Shown: positions 34,247 through 42,977, counted from the first letter of the stretch. The stretch is DNA of 64,000 bases from Umezawaea sp049997955 (GCA_049997955.1 JAEBDY010000024.1:33296-97295), one strand, 5' to 3'. Notes: generated from the letters alone by a model not told the origin. Numbers and translations are program-made.

Positions 34247-36691
34247 GTGACTGTGCAGAACCGTGTTCGCTGGCGGTGGGCCACCGTGGTGGACTGGCGC
34301 AATTGGCGACTTCCGGTGAAGGTCGCCGCGGTGCTCCTGGTTCCCGTCGCGGTCGCGGTCGGCACCGGTGTCCTGCAGATCCGCGGATACGTCGTGCGCG
34401 CCGATTCCTACGCCGCCGTCGGCAAGCTGGTCACGCTGCGTTCCGCGCTGACCCCCCTCGTCGCCGCCGTCCAGGACGAACGGGCGGGCCAGGCGGGCCG
34501 CGTCGACGGCAAGCCACCGGAGGAGAACGGGTTCCGCGAGCGCGGAGCCGTGACGACACGGGCGTTCGAGACCGTGCGAGGACTGGCAGAGGACCCCGCG
34601 ACACCGCTCGGCGACGTGGCCTCCGCCCGGTTCGCCGAGGTCACCACGCAGGTCAACGCGATGCCGCAGCTGCGGCAGTCGATCGACGCGGGCTCGGACG
34701 TGTCGATCTCCGTCGTCGCCTACAGCACCATCGTGCGCTCCCTGCTCGACTTCGACCAGGCGCTGGTCAACGAGTTCGGCGACCCCACGCTGGCAGGCAC
34801 CGGCGGCGCGCTGCACAACCTCCAGGTGGCCGCCGAGCAGCTGTCGCTCCAGCACGCCGTGCTGCTCGCGGCGACGAACCGCGGCCGGGTCCTGGACTCC
34901 GAGGTCGTGTCGCTGGACCAGTCGCAGCTGCGCTACCTGGACCGGGTCAGCGACTTCGCCGCGCTCTCCACGCCCGCGCAGCGGGACCTGCGGACCCAGA
35001 CCGTGACCGGCCGCGAGGTCCTGGCCCGCGACCGGATGGTGCAGGACGCGCTCGACACGGTCCCCGCCGCCGGCAGGCCGGAGCCGCCGCCGCTCGCGTC
35101 GAAGGTCTCGGCAGACGACTGGGAGTCCGCCTCCCGCACCACCAACACGCTCGTCGGCAAGGTGTTGACCGGGCTGGAGCAGGAGCTGGCCGACACCGTC
35201 GCGACCTTCCAGGACGAGACGAGCGACCAGGCCGGTCTCATCTCGATGGTCCTGCTGGCGTCGCTGCTGGCCGCCATCGGCGTCGGCGTCGTCTTCGGCA
35301 GCAACATGCTCCGCTCGCTGTTGACCCTCCGGCGCACCGCGCTGCACGTCGCCCAGCGCCAGCTGCCCGACCTCGTCGCCGACCTCCGCGAGGAGGGCGC
35401 GAGCGAGGTCGTCATCGAACCGGTGGACGTGCACACGACCGAGGAGTTCGGCCAGCTCGCCCGCGCGTTCGACGCGGTGCACCAGCAGGCCGTGGGCTCC
35501 GCCGTCGAACAGGCCCGGCTGCGCGGCGGCCTGCGCAACACCTTCGTCAACCTGTCGCGCCGCAGCCAGGGACTGGTCGAGCGGCAGCTGCGGCTGATGG
35601 AGGAGCTGGAGCGCAAGGAGGAGAACCCGCAGCAGCTGGCGAACCTCTTCAAGCTCGACCACCTCGCCACCCGGATGCGGCGCAACAACGAGAACCTGAT
35701 GGTGCTCTCGGGCACCGACGTGACGCGCCGGTTCAGCAAGCCGATCCCGCTCGCCGACGTGCTGCGCGCGGCGGCGTCGGAGATCGAGCACTACCAGCGG
35801 GTCGTCGTGCAGACCACACCGCAGGTCGAGGTCGTCGGCTACGCCGCCAGCGACCTCGTGCGGCTCATCGCGGAACTGCTGGACAACGCCACCGCGTTCT
35901 CGCCGCCCCGCAGCCACGTCGTGATCGTCGGACGGCCCCGCAACGGCGGCGGTGTCGTGATCGACGTGATCGACGAGGGCGTCGGCATGACCACCGACGA
36001 GCTGAACGCGGCGAACGTCCGACTGCGGTCCGTGGACACCGACGAGCTGCCCGCGTCCCGGCAGATGGGGCACTTCGTCATCGCCCGGCTCGCCGCCCGG
36101 CACCAGATCGAGGTGACGCTGGTCGACCAGGGCCCGCACCGCGACGGGCTGCGGGCGGTCGTCGGCGTGCCGCCGGACCTGATCGGCAAGCCCCGTGACG
36201 CCGCGCCGACCGTGGTCGACGCCGGGCCGCCGCTCGACCGCCGCGTCCCGGCCGTGCCGTCGGCTCGGCCCCGGCCCGTCGCCACCGCGGGCACCGCTCC
36301 CGCTCCCGCACCGGCGTCCGAAAGCGAGTGGTCCTCGTTCCGCGGCATGGCGGTCGACGACGCCGCGGTGACCACGCGTTCGGTCTGGTTCAAGGGCAAG
36401 CTGCCCACCGGCGAGCCGCCCCGGCACCGGCTCGACGACCAACCGGCCGACCTCCCGCCCCGGACGAACGGCGTCAGACCGGACGTCACGCCGGAGCAGG
36501 ACCCGAACGCCGACTTGCCGAAGCGCAAACCGAGGGGCAACCTCGTCGCCGGACGTCCGGGGGCCGAGGGCGTGGCGCCCGTTCGGCGGGATCCGAACGC
36601 GACACGCGGCTTCCTCTCGAACTACCAGACGGGAATCCGGCAAGGTGTGCGGGATTCCGGTGATCACCGTTCTGCACAGGAGAACCCATGA
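34247..36691 (+). CDS. Conservon sensor ATPase (CvnA-like, nitrate/sulfonate-sensing type)
   Basis: This protein of about 814 residues has a transmembrane helix near the N-terminus (VKVAAVLLVPVAVAVGTGVL), a large extracellular helical sensor domain (about 50-335), a second helix (LISMVLLASLLAAIGVGVVFG), a HAMP-like segment and a HATPase domain with LLDNATAFSPPRSHV (N box) and DVIDEGVGMTTDEL. A Pro-rich tail of ~170 residues follows. The phospho-acceptor region FVNLSRRSQGLVERQL lacks a canonical His, as in CvnA proteins. GTG 34247 follows GGGG; the start is uncertain. The stop overlaps the next gene (ATGA). Confidence 0.88.
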   Translation: MTVQNRVRWRWATVVDWRNWRLPVKVAAVLLVPVAVAVGTGVLQIRGYVVRADSYAAVGKLVTLRSALTPLVAAVQDERAGQAGRVDGKPPEENGFRERGAVTTRAFETVRGLAEDPATPLGDVASARFAEVTTQVNAMPQLRQSIDAGSDVSISVVAYSTIVRSLLDFDQALVNEFGDPTLAGTGGALHNLQVAAEQLSLQHAVLLAATNRGRVLDSEVVSLDQSQLRYLDRVSDFAALSTPAQRDLRTQTVTGREVLARDRMVQDALDTVPAAGRPEPPPLASKVSADDWESASRTTNTLVGKVLTGLEQELADTVATFQDETSDQAGLISMVLLASLLAAIGVGVVFGSNMLRSLLTLRRTALHVAQRQLPDLVADLREEGASEVVIEPVDVHTTEEFGQLARAFDAVHQQAVGSAVEQARLRGGLRNTFVNLSRRSQGLVERQLRLMEELERKEENPQQLANLFKLDHLATRMRRNNENLMVLSGTDVTRRFSKPIPLADVLRAAASEIEHYQRVVVQTTPQVEVVGYAASDLVRLIAELLDNATAFSPPRSHVVIVGRPRNGGGVVIDVIDEGVGMTTDELNAANVRLRSVDTDELPASRQMGHFVIARLAARHQIEVTLVDQGPHRDGLRAVVGVPPDLIGKPRDAAPTVVDAGPPLDRRVPAVPSARPRPVATAGTAPAPAPASESEWSSFRGMAVDDAAVTTRSVWFKGKLPTGEPPRHRLDDQPADLPPRTNGVRPDVTPEQDPNADLPKRKPRGNLVAGRPGAEGVAPVRRDPNATRGFLSNYQTGIRQGVRDSGDHRSAQENP

Positions 36692-37119
36692 GCTCACCGC
36701 GGTCTCGCCAGGTGGACCAGTTCGGCTGGTTGATCACCAACTTCACCGAGCGCGTGCCCGGCGTCGCGCACGCTGTCGTGATCTCCGTGGACGGCTTGCT
36801 GCTCACGGCGTCCACGGGTCTGCCGGGGCAGCGCGCCGACCAGCTGTGCGCCATCGCGGCGGGCGTCACCAGCCTCGCCCAGAGCGCGGCGAACTTCTTC
36901 GACGGCGGCGGTGTGCTCCGCTCGGTGGTCGAGATGGAGCACGGCATCATGCTGCTGATGTCCGTCCGCGACGGGTCGTGCCTCGCGGTGCTCGCCGCGC
37001 CGGACAGCGACGTCGGCCAGGTCGCCTACGAGATGACCGTCGTGGTGGACCAGGTCGGCCAGCTGCTGACGCCGGAACTCCGTGCCGAGCTGCACGGCGC
37101 GACCAGGATGTCCGCGTGA
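36688..37119 (+). CDS. Roadblock/LC7-domain protein (CvnB-like)
   Basis: This 143-residue protein has a roadblock fold (VDQFGWLITNFTERVPGVAHAVVISVDGLLL at its core; in part: VPGVAHAVVISVDGLLL), as found in conservon CvnB proteins. These act with a small Ras-like GTPase, probably as a regulator, beneath the sensor ATPase. It overlaps the kinase-like gene by 4 bp and is followed 7 bp later by the DUF742 gene. Confidence 0.94.
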   Translation: MSSPRSRQVDQFGWLITNFTERVPGVAHAVVISVDGLLLTASTGLPGQRADQLCAIAAGVTSLAQSAANFFDGGGVLRSVVEMEHGIMLLMSVRDGSCLAVLAAPDSDVGQVAYEMTVVVDQVGQLLTPELRAELHGATRMSA

Positions 37120-37126
37120 TGCCGTT

Positions 37127-37624
37127 ATGACCGGGCCGGACTCCGAGCAGACGTTCGCGGACCTGCTCAACGGGATCACCCTGTCCGGTGGCTCGCGCAG
37201 GGGGCGCAAGGGCAAGCGCGAGGAGCCCGCCGCCCAGAAGATCAGCCTGCCCGTCCAGCCGGTGCCCGCGCCGTCGGACGACGTGGAGGAGGGCGCGGCG
37301 ATCGTCCGGCCCTACTCGTGGACCGGCGGTCGCACCACGTCCGATTTCCAGCTGGAGATCGAGACCATGGTCAGCGTCGGCGAGGAGCTGCACTCGGGCC
37401 CGATCAAGGCCGAGTACCAGGACGTCATGGCCCTCTGCGAAGGGCCTCGCTCCGTCGCGGAGGTCGCCGCGCTGCTCGGCATCCCGCTCGGCGTGGCCAA
37501 GGTGCTGCTCGGCGACATGGCCGAACGCGGCCTGCTGGACGTGCACGCGACCGCCGTGATCGAGGGCGACGTGCCGGACCTCGGCCTGATGGAACGCGTC
37601 CTCAGCGGCCTCCGCAAGCTCTGA
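37127..37624 (+). CDS. DUF742 protein (CvnC-like)
   Basis: This 165-residue DUF742 protein has the typical IVRPYSWTGGRTT in the middle and a C-terminal winged-helix-like half (EYQDVMALCEGPRSVAEVAALLGIP in part: SVAEVAALLGIPLGVAKVLL). It is the third component of actinobacterial conservons. In a standard conservon the CvnD GTPase gene comes next; here only 152 bp of non-coding DNA follows and then an unrelated Clp-N gene. ATG 37127. Confidence 0.92.
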   Translation: MTGPDSEQTFADLLNGITLSGGSRRGRKGKREEPAAQKISLPVQPVPAPSDDVEEGAAIVRPYSWTGGRTTSDFQLEIETMVSVGEELHSGPIKAEYQDVMALCEGPRSVAEVAALLGIPLGVAKVLLGDMAERGLLDVHATAVIEGDVPDLGLMERVLSGLRKL

Positions 37625-37718
37625 CACTTCCGACGCGCAGCGTTGGAGACACTTTCTCCCAACGCTCCCCGTTGGACTCCTCCCCGCACCTCGCCCAGAC
37701 CAACCTCCCCTGCCTTCC

Positions 37719-37770
37719 TTGAGCCCTAACCCCCATTGGGGGTATACATGGGGTTACAACCTCAAGGGGG
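37719..37770 (+). promoter_or_regulatory. Promoter with internal palindrome upstream of the RHH-ClpN gene
   Basis: TTGAGC (37719-37724) and TATACA (37743-37748) are separated by 18 bp. The end of that spacer is CCCCCATTGGGGG (37730-37742), and a half-site TGGGG recurs just after the -10 (37749-37753). The gene product begins with a ribbon-helix-helix domain, so autoregulation from this site is plausible. Confidence 0.55.
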
Positions 37771-37776
37771 CCCGCC

Positions 37777-38508
37777 ATGCCGAAGATCAACGTCTACCTG
37801 CCGGACGACCTGGCCGAAGCGGTCAAGGAATCCGGTGTCCCCGTGTCCGCGATCTGCCAGCGCGCGCTGGAGGAGTCGGTGAAGCGGGTGACCGCCATCC
37901 GGGCCGTCGTCCTCGACGACCTGGCGTCCGGCGGTTCCGCGCTCCAGCTCTCGCGGTTCACCCAGCGCACCCGTGACGTCGTCGCGCTCGCCGTCGAGCG
38001 GGCGCGGGCCGAGGGCGCCGCGCACGTCGGCACCGGGCACCTGCTGCACGGGACGCTCGCCGAGGGCACCAACCTGGCCCTGCACGTGCTGCGCGCCATC
38101 GAGGTCGACCCCGACCGGGTGTCCCGCGAACTCGCCCGCCGCGCGCCCGCCGCGGGCCAGGCGACCCCGGAGCGGTTCGGCGGCGACGCCGCGAACGCGC
38201 TGGAGCTGACCGTGACCGAGGCTTTGACGCTGGGGCACAACTACGTCGGCTGCGAGCACCTGCTGCTGGGCCTGCTCGCCGAACCCGACGGGCCGGGCGG
38301 CACCACCCTGCGCGCCGCGGGAGCCGATCTCCGGACCGCTCGCGCGGCCGTCGTCGCGGCGCTGGCCGGGTACGTCCACCTGCGGGCCCAGCCCGCGAGC
38401 GCGGGCGGCCCGGTCGAGGTGGCCGCCGCGCTGCGCCGGGAGCTCGCCCCGTTGATCAGCAGGCTCGACCGGGTGGAGCGCCATGTCGGCCTCGCCGTCG
38501 AGGAGTGA
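37777..38508 (+). CDS. Ribbon-helix-helix plus ClpN-domain protein
   Basis: In this 243-residue protein, residues 1-40 (PKINVYLPDDLAEAVKESGV...) look like a ribbon-helix-helix DNA-binding domain. Residues about 65-200 hold two Clp N-terminal repeats (VGTGHLLHGTLAEG and VGCEHLLLGLLAEPDGPG), the substrate- and adaptor-binding module of ClpC. The AAA+ unfoldase domains are absent, so it may be a regulator or adaptor for Clp proteolysis; that is inference. The ATG lies 7 nt after AAGGGGG. Downstream is a possible micro-ORF. Confidence 0.85.
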   Translation: MPKINVYLPDDLAEAVKESGVPVSAICQRALEESVKRVTAIRAVVLDDLASGGSALQLSRFTQRTRDVVALAVERARAEGAAHVGTGHLLHGTLAEGTNLALHVLRAIEVDPDRVSRELARRAPAAGQATPERFGGDAANALELTVTEALTLGHNYVGCEHLLLGLLAEPDGPGGTTLRAAGADLRTARAAVVAALAGYVHLRAQPASAGGPVEVAAALRRELAPLISRLDRVERHVGLAVEE

Positions 38509-38512
38509 CCTC

Positions 38513-38560
38513 GTGGTGCGGATCCTGATCGCGGCGCTGGTCGTGATCGCGCTCCTCTGA
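38513..38560 (+). CDS. Possible 15-residue hydrophobic micropeptide
   Basis: The frame GTG GTG CGG ATC ... TGA encodes VVRILIAALVVIALL, a single basic residue followed by an uninterrupted hydrophobic run long enough for a membrane helix. AGGAG (38501-38505) lies 7 nt upstream, across the stop codon of the RHH-ClpN gene, so coupled translation is possible. Such short frames also arise by chance; confidence is low. Confidence 0.25.
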   Translation: MVRILIAALVVIALL

Positions 38561-38561
38561 C

Positions 38562-39353
38562 CTATCGACCGATGATCGCGGCGAGTGCGGACCAGAGCGC
38601 GTGCGGATTGTCGACCATCGGGAAGTGGCCGGAATCCGGAATGGCGAGCGTGGTCGATTCGTCGAGCAGCGGAACGAGGTGGGTGGCCCGGTCTCCCAGC
38701 GCTCCGTACAGGTACGCCGCGCGATTCATCTCCCGGTACCAGCCGAGCAGCTTCCCGCTGTCCGACCACTCGACCAGCGACCGGGAGCTCTCGTGGACGG
38801 CGGCGGGCGTGCACGTCGCCGTCCACTCGCCCCACGCGCGCAGGTCCGCCTCGGGCGCCGTCCTCAGCGACTCCACGAACCGGTCGAACTCGTTGACCGC
38901 GAAGTCCTCCAGTTCCAGGTCGGCGATCTGCCTGCTGACCAGGCCCGCGTCCTCGCCGACGAGGTTGCCCTCGACGCTGGTGAACGTGACCGGGTTCTGC
39001 GCGCCCTGCGCGGCGATGAGGCCGACCGCGCCGCCCAGGCCGTGCCCGACCACGTGCAGCCGGGTCGGGGCCAGTCGCTCCACGACGCGGGTGACCAGTT
39101 CCGCGTAGGCCTCCAGCGTGTGGGCGCCCGAGGACAGCGGCCTCGTGCGGCCGTGGCCGGGCAGGTCGATCGCGCACGTCGTGAGGTGGGCCAGCGCGGG
39201 GGAGTCCGTGATGCCCGCGAAGCTCTCCTTGGTGGAGCTGAGGCCGTGCAGCAGGAGGACGACGTCCTGTCCGGCGGGCCGGATGTCCGCGACGACGTCG
39301 ACGATCGCACCGTCGTGGTCGACGGGAATGGCCTGGTTCTGGAGGAGGTTCAT
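38562..39353 (-). CDS. Alpha/beta-hydrolase fold protein lacking the nucleophilic serine
   Basis: This 263-residue protein shows the usual landmarks of the fold: LLLHGLSSTKESF (oxyanion loop), AIDLPGHGRTRPL, the nucleophile elbow and a C-terminal IPDSGHFPM carrying the catalytic His. The elbow reads VVGHGLGGA, with Gly105 where GxSxG has its serine, so hydrolysis by the normal mechanism should be impossible. It may bind a ligand or catalyse a different reaction. It is divergent from the GbsR-type regulator at 39552. Confidence 0.88.
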   Translation of the reverse strand: MNLLQNQAIPVDHDGAIVDVVADIRPAGQDVVLLLHGLSSTKESFAGITDSPALAHLTTCAIDLPGHGRTRPLSSGAHTLEAYAELVTRVVERLAPTRLHVVGHGLGGAVGLIAAQGAQNPVTFTSVEGNLVGEDAGLVSRQIADLELEDFAVNEFDRFVESLRTAPEADLRAWGEWTATCTPAAVHESSRSLVEWSDSGKLLGWYREMNRAAYLYGALGDRATHLVPLLDESTTLAIPDSGHFPMVDNPHALWSALAAIIGR

Positions 39354-39490
39354 CGTCCGGCTTCTGTCGTCGGGTGCTCGGGGGATTGTCGGGTGTTCAT
39401 CGGGAGGTTTCGGGTGAACCTTGACCCGTGTTCATTCTTTCGCGTTGTTCATCAAGATCGTTCGTCACTTCCTCCGCACTGCCGCGGCCC

Positions 39491-39518
39491 TTGCCAAGAT
39501 CCATGATCGAGCTACTAT
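39491..39518 (+). promoter_or_regulatory. Promoter for the GbsR-type regulator
   Basis: TTGCCA (39491-39496) and TACTAT (39513-39518) have a 16-bp spacer and lie 33 bp before the GTG start. The motif GTTCAT occurs three times upstream (about 39394, 39430 and 39446) and could be part of operator sites for this divergent pair. Confidence 0.5.
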
Positions 39519-39551
39519 TGCTTCAGTGTTGACCGAAACCAAGGAGTCGTC

Positions 39552-40016
39552 GTGAGCGTCGGACGGGAAACCCGCCTCTCCGCCTGGATCGAACGGGTGG
39601 CCGCGCACTTCGCCGAGGAGGGCATCCCGCTCATCGGCGGACGGATCCTCGGCTACCTGCTGGTGTGCGAGCCCGTGGAGCGCACCGCGGCCGAACTCTC
39701 CCAGGAGTTGGAGGCCAGCAGCGGCTCGATCAGCACGAACCTCAAACTCCTGGTCAACGCGGGCCTGGTCACCAAGCGCACCCGTCGAGGACGGCAGGCC
39801 GCCGAGTACCGCGTCGACGAGAAGCGCTGGGCCGACATGGTGCAGCGCAGGCTGGACGCGCTGGTGAGCGTGCGCGACCTGACCGAGTCCGGGATGCGGC
39901 TGCTCAGCGGCGACCCCCAGCGCGCCCACCGGCTGCGCACCGTGGACCAGCTGTACACCTGGCTGGCCGACGAGCTGCCCCCGCTCTGGGAACGCCGCCC
40001 CACGCCGCCCAAGTGA
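39552..40016 (+). CDS. GbsR/MarR-type winged-helix regulator
   Basis: This 154-residue protein has a winged helix (ILGYLLVCEPVERTAAELSQELEASSGSISTNLKLLVNAGLV; core: GSISTNLKLLVNAGLV) of the GbsR subgroup of MarR proteins. SRETRLSAWIERVAAHFAEEGIPLIGGR at the N-terminus (in part: AAHFAEEGIPLIGGR) is typical of that group. It starts at GTG 39552 with AAGGAG upstream. The probable target is the divergent hydrolase gene or itself. Confidence 0.88.
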   Translation: MSVGRETRLSAWIERVAAHFAEEGIPLIGGRILGYLLVCEPVERTAAELSQELEASSGSISTNLKLLVNAGLVTKRTRRGRQAAEYRVDEKRWADMVQRRLDALVSVRDLTESGMRLLSGDPQRAHRLRTVDQLYTWLADELPPLWERRPTPPK

Positions 40017-40038
40017 CCTGGTGCGGGCGGACCGACCT

Positions 40039-41007
40039 CTAGACGGCCTGGTCGGCCAGGGCGTCCAGGCGTTCGCGCGGTGCGTCCACGGTCTCCGGCG
40101 GCACGGGTCCGCGCGACCGGCTCGCCACCCACAGCCCCGCCGTGGCCACCACGAAGGCGCCCGCGCCCAGCACGTGCAGCGACACCAGCACCTCGGGCAC
40201 CCCGGTCCAGTACTGCACCATGCCCAGCGTCCCCTGCGCGAGCACGACGGCGACCAGGATCCAGAAGCGGCGGCGCAGCACGGCGTCCGTCGAGAACGCG
40301 TGCACCGCGAACCCGAGCGCCGTCAGCATTCCGAGGAACAGGAACAGCAGGTCGGCGTGCACCTGCGCCAGCGTGTCCACCGGCAGGTCGAGACGAGGCG
40401 TGTCCGAGTCGCCCGCGTGCGGTCCGGCGGCGGTCACGAAGGTGCCCGCCAGCAACAGGAACCCGAGCACCACGGCCTGCACGACCTGGAGGTGCAGCAG
40501 CGCCCTGGGCAGGACGGGCTCGACGGGTTCGTCGCCCTCGTCAAGCGCCCGGTACAGCAGCACGGCCAGCCACACGAGACCCATGGACACCAGGAAGTGC
40601 ACCGACACCGTCCACCACAGCAGTCCCGTGAGGACGGTGATGCCGCCGATCACGGCCTGCAGCGCGACACCGCCGAGCTGGATCAGCGCCAGCACCACGA
40701 CCCGACGCCGCCGGGGCCTGCCCAGCCACGCCGCCACGACGATCAGCCCGGCGATGATGCCGACCACGCCGGTGAGCGTCCGGTTCCCGAACTCGACCCA
40801 CTGGTGCAGCGGCCCGATCTCCGGGTGCGCCACCGGCGTCAGGCTCCCCTCAACGCACTGGGGCCACGTGGGGCACCCGAGCCCGGACCCGGTCACCCGG
40901 ACGATCGACCCGGTGACGGCGATACCGCCCTGCGCGATGACCAACGCCGCGGCGATGGCGCGCTGGAGGGACAGGAGGCGGTTGGTGAACCAGGGGGGAA
41001 CCGACAC
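40039..41007 (-). CDS. ctaA: Heme A synthase
   Basis: This 322-residue membrane enzyme with about eight helices oxidises heme O to heme A for cytochrome aa3 oxidase. RVTGSGLGCPTWPQCVEG contains the conserved cysteine pair (Cys45, Cys51), and HQWVEFGNR holds a heme-ligand His. A second His set lies in SVHFLVSMG and ADLLFLFLG/SLHVLGA. Gene order ctaA-ABC permease-ABC ATPase matches mycobacteria. It works with the ctaB product. Confidence 0.96.
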   Translation of the reverse strand: MSVPPWFTNRLLSLQRAIAAALVIAQGGIAVTGSIVRVTGSGLGCPTWPQCVEGSLTPVAHPEIGPLHQWVEFGNRTLTGVVGIIAGLIVVAAWLGRPRRRRVVVLALIQLGGVALQAVIGGITVLTGLLWWTVSVHFLVSMGLVWLAVLLYRALDEGDEPVEPVLPRALLHLQVVQAVVLGFLLLAGTFVTAAGPHAGDSDTPRLDLPVDTLAQVHADLLFLFLGMLTALGFAVHAFSTDAVLRRRFWILVAVVLAQGTLGMVQYWTGVPEVLVSLHVLGAGAFVVATAGLWVASRSRGPVPPETVDAPRERLDALADQAV

Positions 41008-41113
41008 CCGTCGATGGTAGGACGGGGTGGCTGAGAGGCGGTCGGCCGGGGTTGGGGCCTGCGCGGCGGCGGCCCGTGGAGGTGATCGGCGGCACGGTCC
41101 CGCCGACCGGCGC

Positions 41114-41926
41114 TCAGTCCAGCTTCGTCGTCCGCGTGGCGATCGCCGCCGCGCCGAGGCCCCACACCAGCAGCACCGCGATCGGTCCGACGCCCGGCCC
41201 GGTGCCGTCCACGACGGCGGCGTGCAGGCCCTCCGCCAACGCCGCCGACGGCAGCAACTGCACGACCTGGGCGATCCCGGACGGCAGCGAGTCGACGCCG
41301 AGCGCCACGCCGCCGATCAGCAGCAGCGCGAACCACACGATGTTCGCCAGCGCCAGCACGATCTCCGCCCGCAGCGCCCCGCCGAGCAGCACGCCGAGAG
41401 CGCCGAACGTCAGCGTTCCCAGCACGATCAGCAGCACCGCCCACGCGATCCCGCCGACCGGCGGCCGCCAGCCCAGCAGCAGCGCCGTGCCACCGAGGAT
41501 CACCACCTGGACCACCACGACGGCCAGCGCGGCGGTCACGCGGCCCGCCACCAAGAGCCAGCGGGGCAGGGCCGAGGCCAGCCGCTTGAGCACCCCGTAC
41601 CGCCGGTCGAAGCCGAGCGCGATGGCCTGGCCGGTGAACGCGGACGACAGGATGGCGAGCGCGAAGACGCGGGCGGTCGCGGAGCCGACCCTGGGGTCCG
41701 GCATGGGGATGACCGTCATCAGCGTCAGCGCGACCAGCAGCGCCACCGGGATGATGACGGTGAGCAGGACCTGCTCGCCGTGCCGCAGCGTCAGCAGCAC
41801 CTCCATGCGCGACTGGGCGAGGAACATCCGGCCGAGCCTGCCCCGGCCGGGCGAGGGCGTGAACGTGCCGGGGGTGAACCTGGCCGACGAGGTCACCGGA
41901 TCTCCGATCGCGCTTGTCCCGGTCAC
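41114..41926 (-). CDS. ABC-2-type transporter permease
   Basis: This 270-residue protein has about six membrane helices after a 30-residue cytoplasmic N-terminus. RLGRMFLAQSRMEVLLTLRHGEQ is the typical entry helix of DrrB-like permeases. It should form an exporter with the ATPase upstream; substrate unknown. The GTG start overlaps the ATPase stop (GTGA). Orthologues next to ctaA and mptB are conserved in mycobacteria. Confidence 0.9.
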   Translation of the reverse strand: MTGTSAIGDPVTSSARFTPGTFTPSPGRGRLGRMFLAQSRMEVLLTLRHGEQVLLTVIIPVALLVALTLMTVIPMPDPRVGSATARVFALAILSSAFTGQAIALGFDRRYGVLKRLASALPRWLLVAGRVTAALAVVVVQVVILGGTALLLGWRPPVGGIAWAVLLIVLGTLTFGALGVLLGGALRAEIVLALANIVWFALLLIGGVALGVDSLPSGIAQVVQLLPSAALAEGLHAAVVDGTGPGVGPIAVLLVWGLGAAAIATRTTKLD

Positions 41927-42861
41927 GAGCGCAGCTCCCGACCGGTCAGTTCGAGGAACACGTCTTCGAGGCTGCGCTTCGCGACCATCAGCTCCTCGGC
42001 GAGGACGCCCTGCTGGGCGCACCACGACGTGACGGTCGAGACGACCTGCGGATCGATGCGCCCCTCCACCGCGTAGTGCCCGTGCGCCGCCTCGCTGACC
42101 CGGAGGCCCTCCGGCAGCGCGGCCAGGAGCAGCGTGGTGTCGAGGCCCGCGCGGGTGCGGAAGCGGAGCTGCTGGTCGTCCGGCTCGTCCGCGGTCAGCT
42201 CGTGGGGGCTGCCCTGGGCGACGACGCGGCCCGCGTCGACGATCACGACGTGGTCGGCCAGTTCCTCGGCCTCGTCGATGAGGTGCGTGGTGAGCAGGAC
42301 GCTCACGCCGTCGCGCCGCAGCGCGGAGATCAGCTCCCACACCAGCCGCCGGGCCTGCGGGTCCATGCCCGCGGTCGGCTCGTCGAGGAACACGAGCTCC
42401 GGGCGGCCGACCAGCGCGCACGCCAGGGACAGCCGCTGTTGCTGGCCGCCGGAGAGCCGCTTGTACGGGGTGCGCACGGCCGAGGTGAGGCCGAGGACGT
42501 CGAGCAGCCACGCCGGGTCCAGCGGGTTGGCGGCGCAGGTGGCGATGAGGGTCAGCAGCTCGTCGGCGCGGACGCCGGGGTAGCCGCCGCCGCCCTGCGG
42601 CATCACGCCGATGCGCGGTCGCAACTGGTCGCCCTGGGTCCTGGGGTCGAGACCGAGCACGCGCACGGTGCCCGCGTCGGCGGTGCGGAAGCCCTCGCAC
42701 ACCTCGACGGTCGACGTCTTGCCCGCGCCGTTGGGGCCGAGCAGCGCCAGCACGGTGCCGGTCCGCAGGGTGAGGTCGAGTCCGTCCACCGCGACCGTGG
42801 AGCCGTATCGCTTGACCAGTCCCGACACTTCGACGGCTGAGGTCACGGACTGGGTGGTCAC
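41923..42861 (-). CDS. ABC transporter ATP-binding protein (DrrA-like)
   Basis: This protein of about 312 residues has Walker A (GPNGAGKTST), a Q-loop (GVMPQGGGGYPG), the signature LSGGQQQRLSLA, Walker B (LVFLDEPTAGMD), the H-loop (LLTTHLIDEAEE) and a C-terminal extension typical of ABC-2 exporters. I chose GTG 42861 over TTG 42891; neither has a good ribosome site. It pairs with the permease downstream. Confidence 0.93.
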   Translation of the reverse strand: MTTQSVTSAVEVSGLVKRYGSTVAVDGLDLTLRTGTVLALLGPNGAGKTSTVEVCEGFRTADAGTVRVLGLDPRTQGDQLRPRIGVMPQGGGGYPGVRADELLTLIATCAANPLDPAWLLDVLGLTSAVRTPYKRLSGGQQQRLSLACALVGRPELVFLDEPTAGMDPQARRLVWELISALRRDGVSVLLTTHLIDEAEELADHVVIVDAGRVVAQGSPHELTADEPDDQQLRFRTRAGLDTTLLLAALPEGLRVSEAAHGHYAVEGRIDPQVVSTVTSWCAQQGVLAEELMVAKRSLEDVFLELTGRELRS

Positions 42862-42977
42862 GGGCGGGAAGCCTAGTGCGGCGACCGCCAACCCGTGTTG
42901 GGGGGTTCCGTCGTACGGGGGAACCTTCCGGGCCCCGAAAAGCCCGGCGGGGATCGGGTCGCCACGCCCTCATCCGG

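Noticed and set aside
34190..36697. 835-codon reverse-strand frame opposite the conservon sensor gene
   Set aside because: It is rich in Arg/Gly/His/Asp with no motifs, and the forward frame has clear HATPase motifs.
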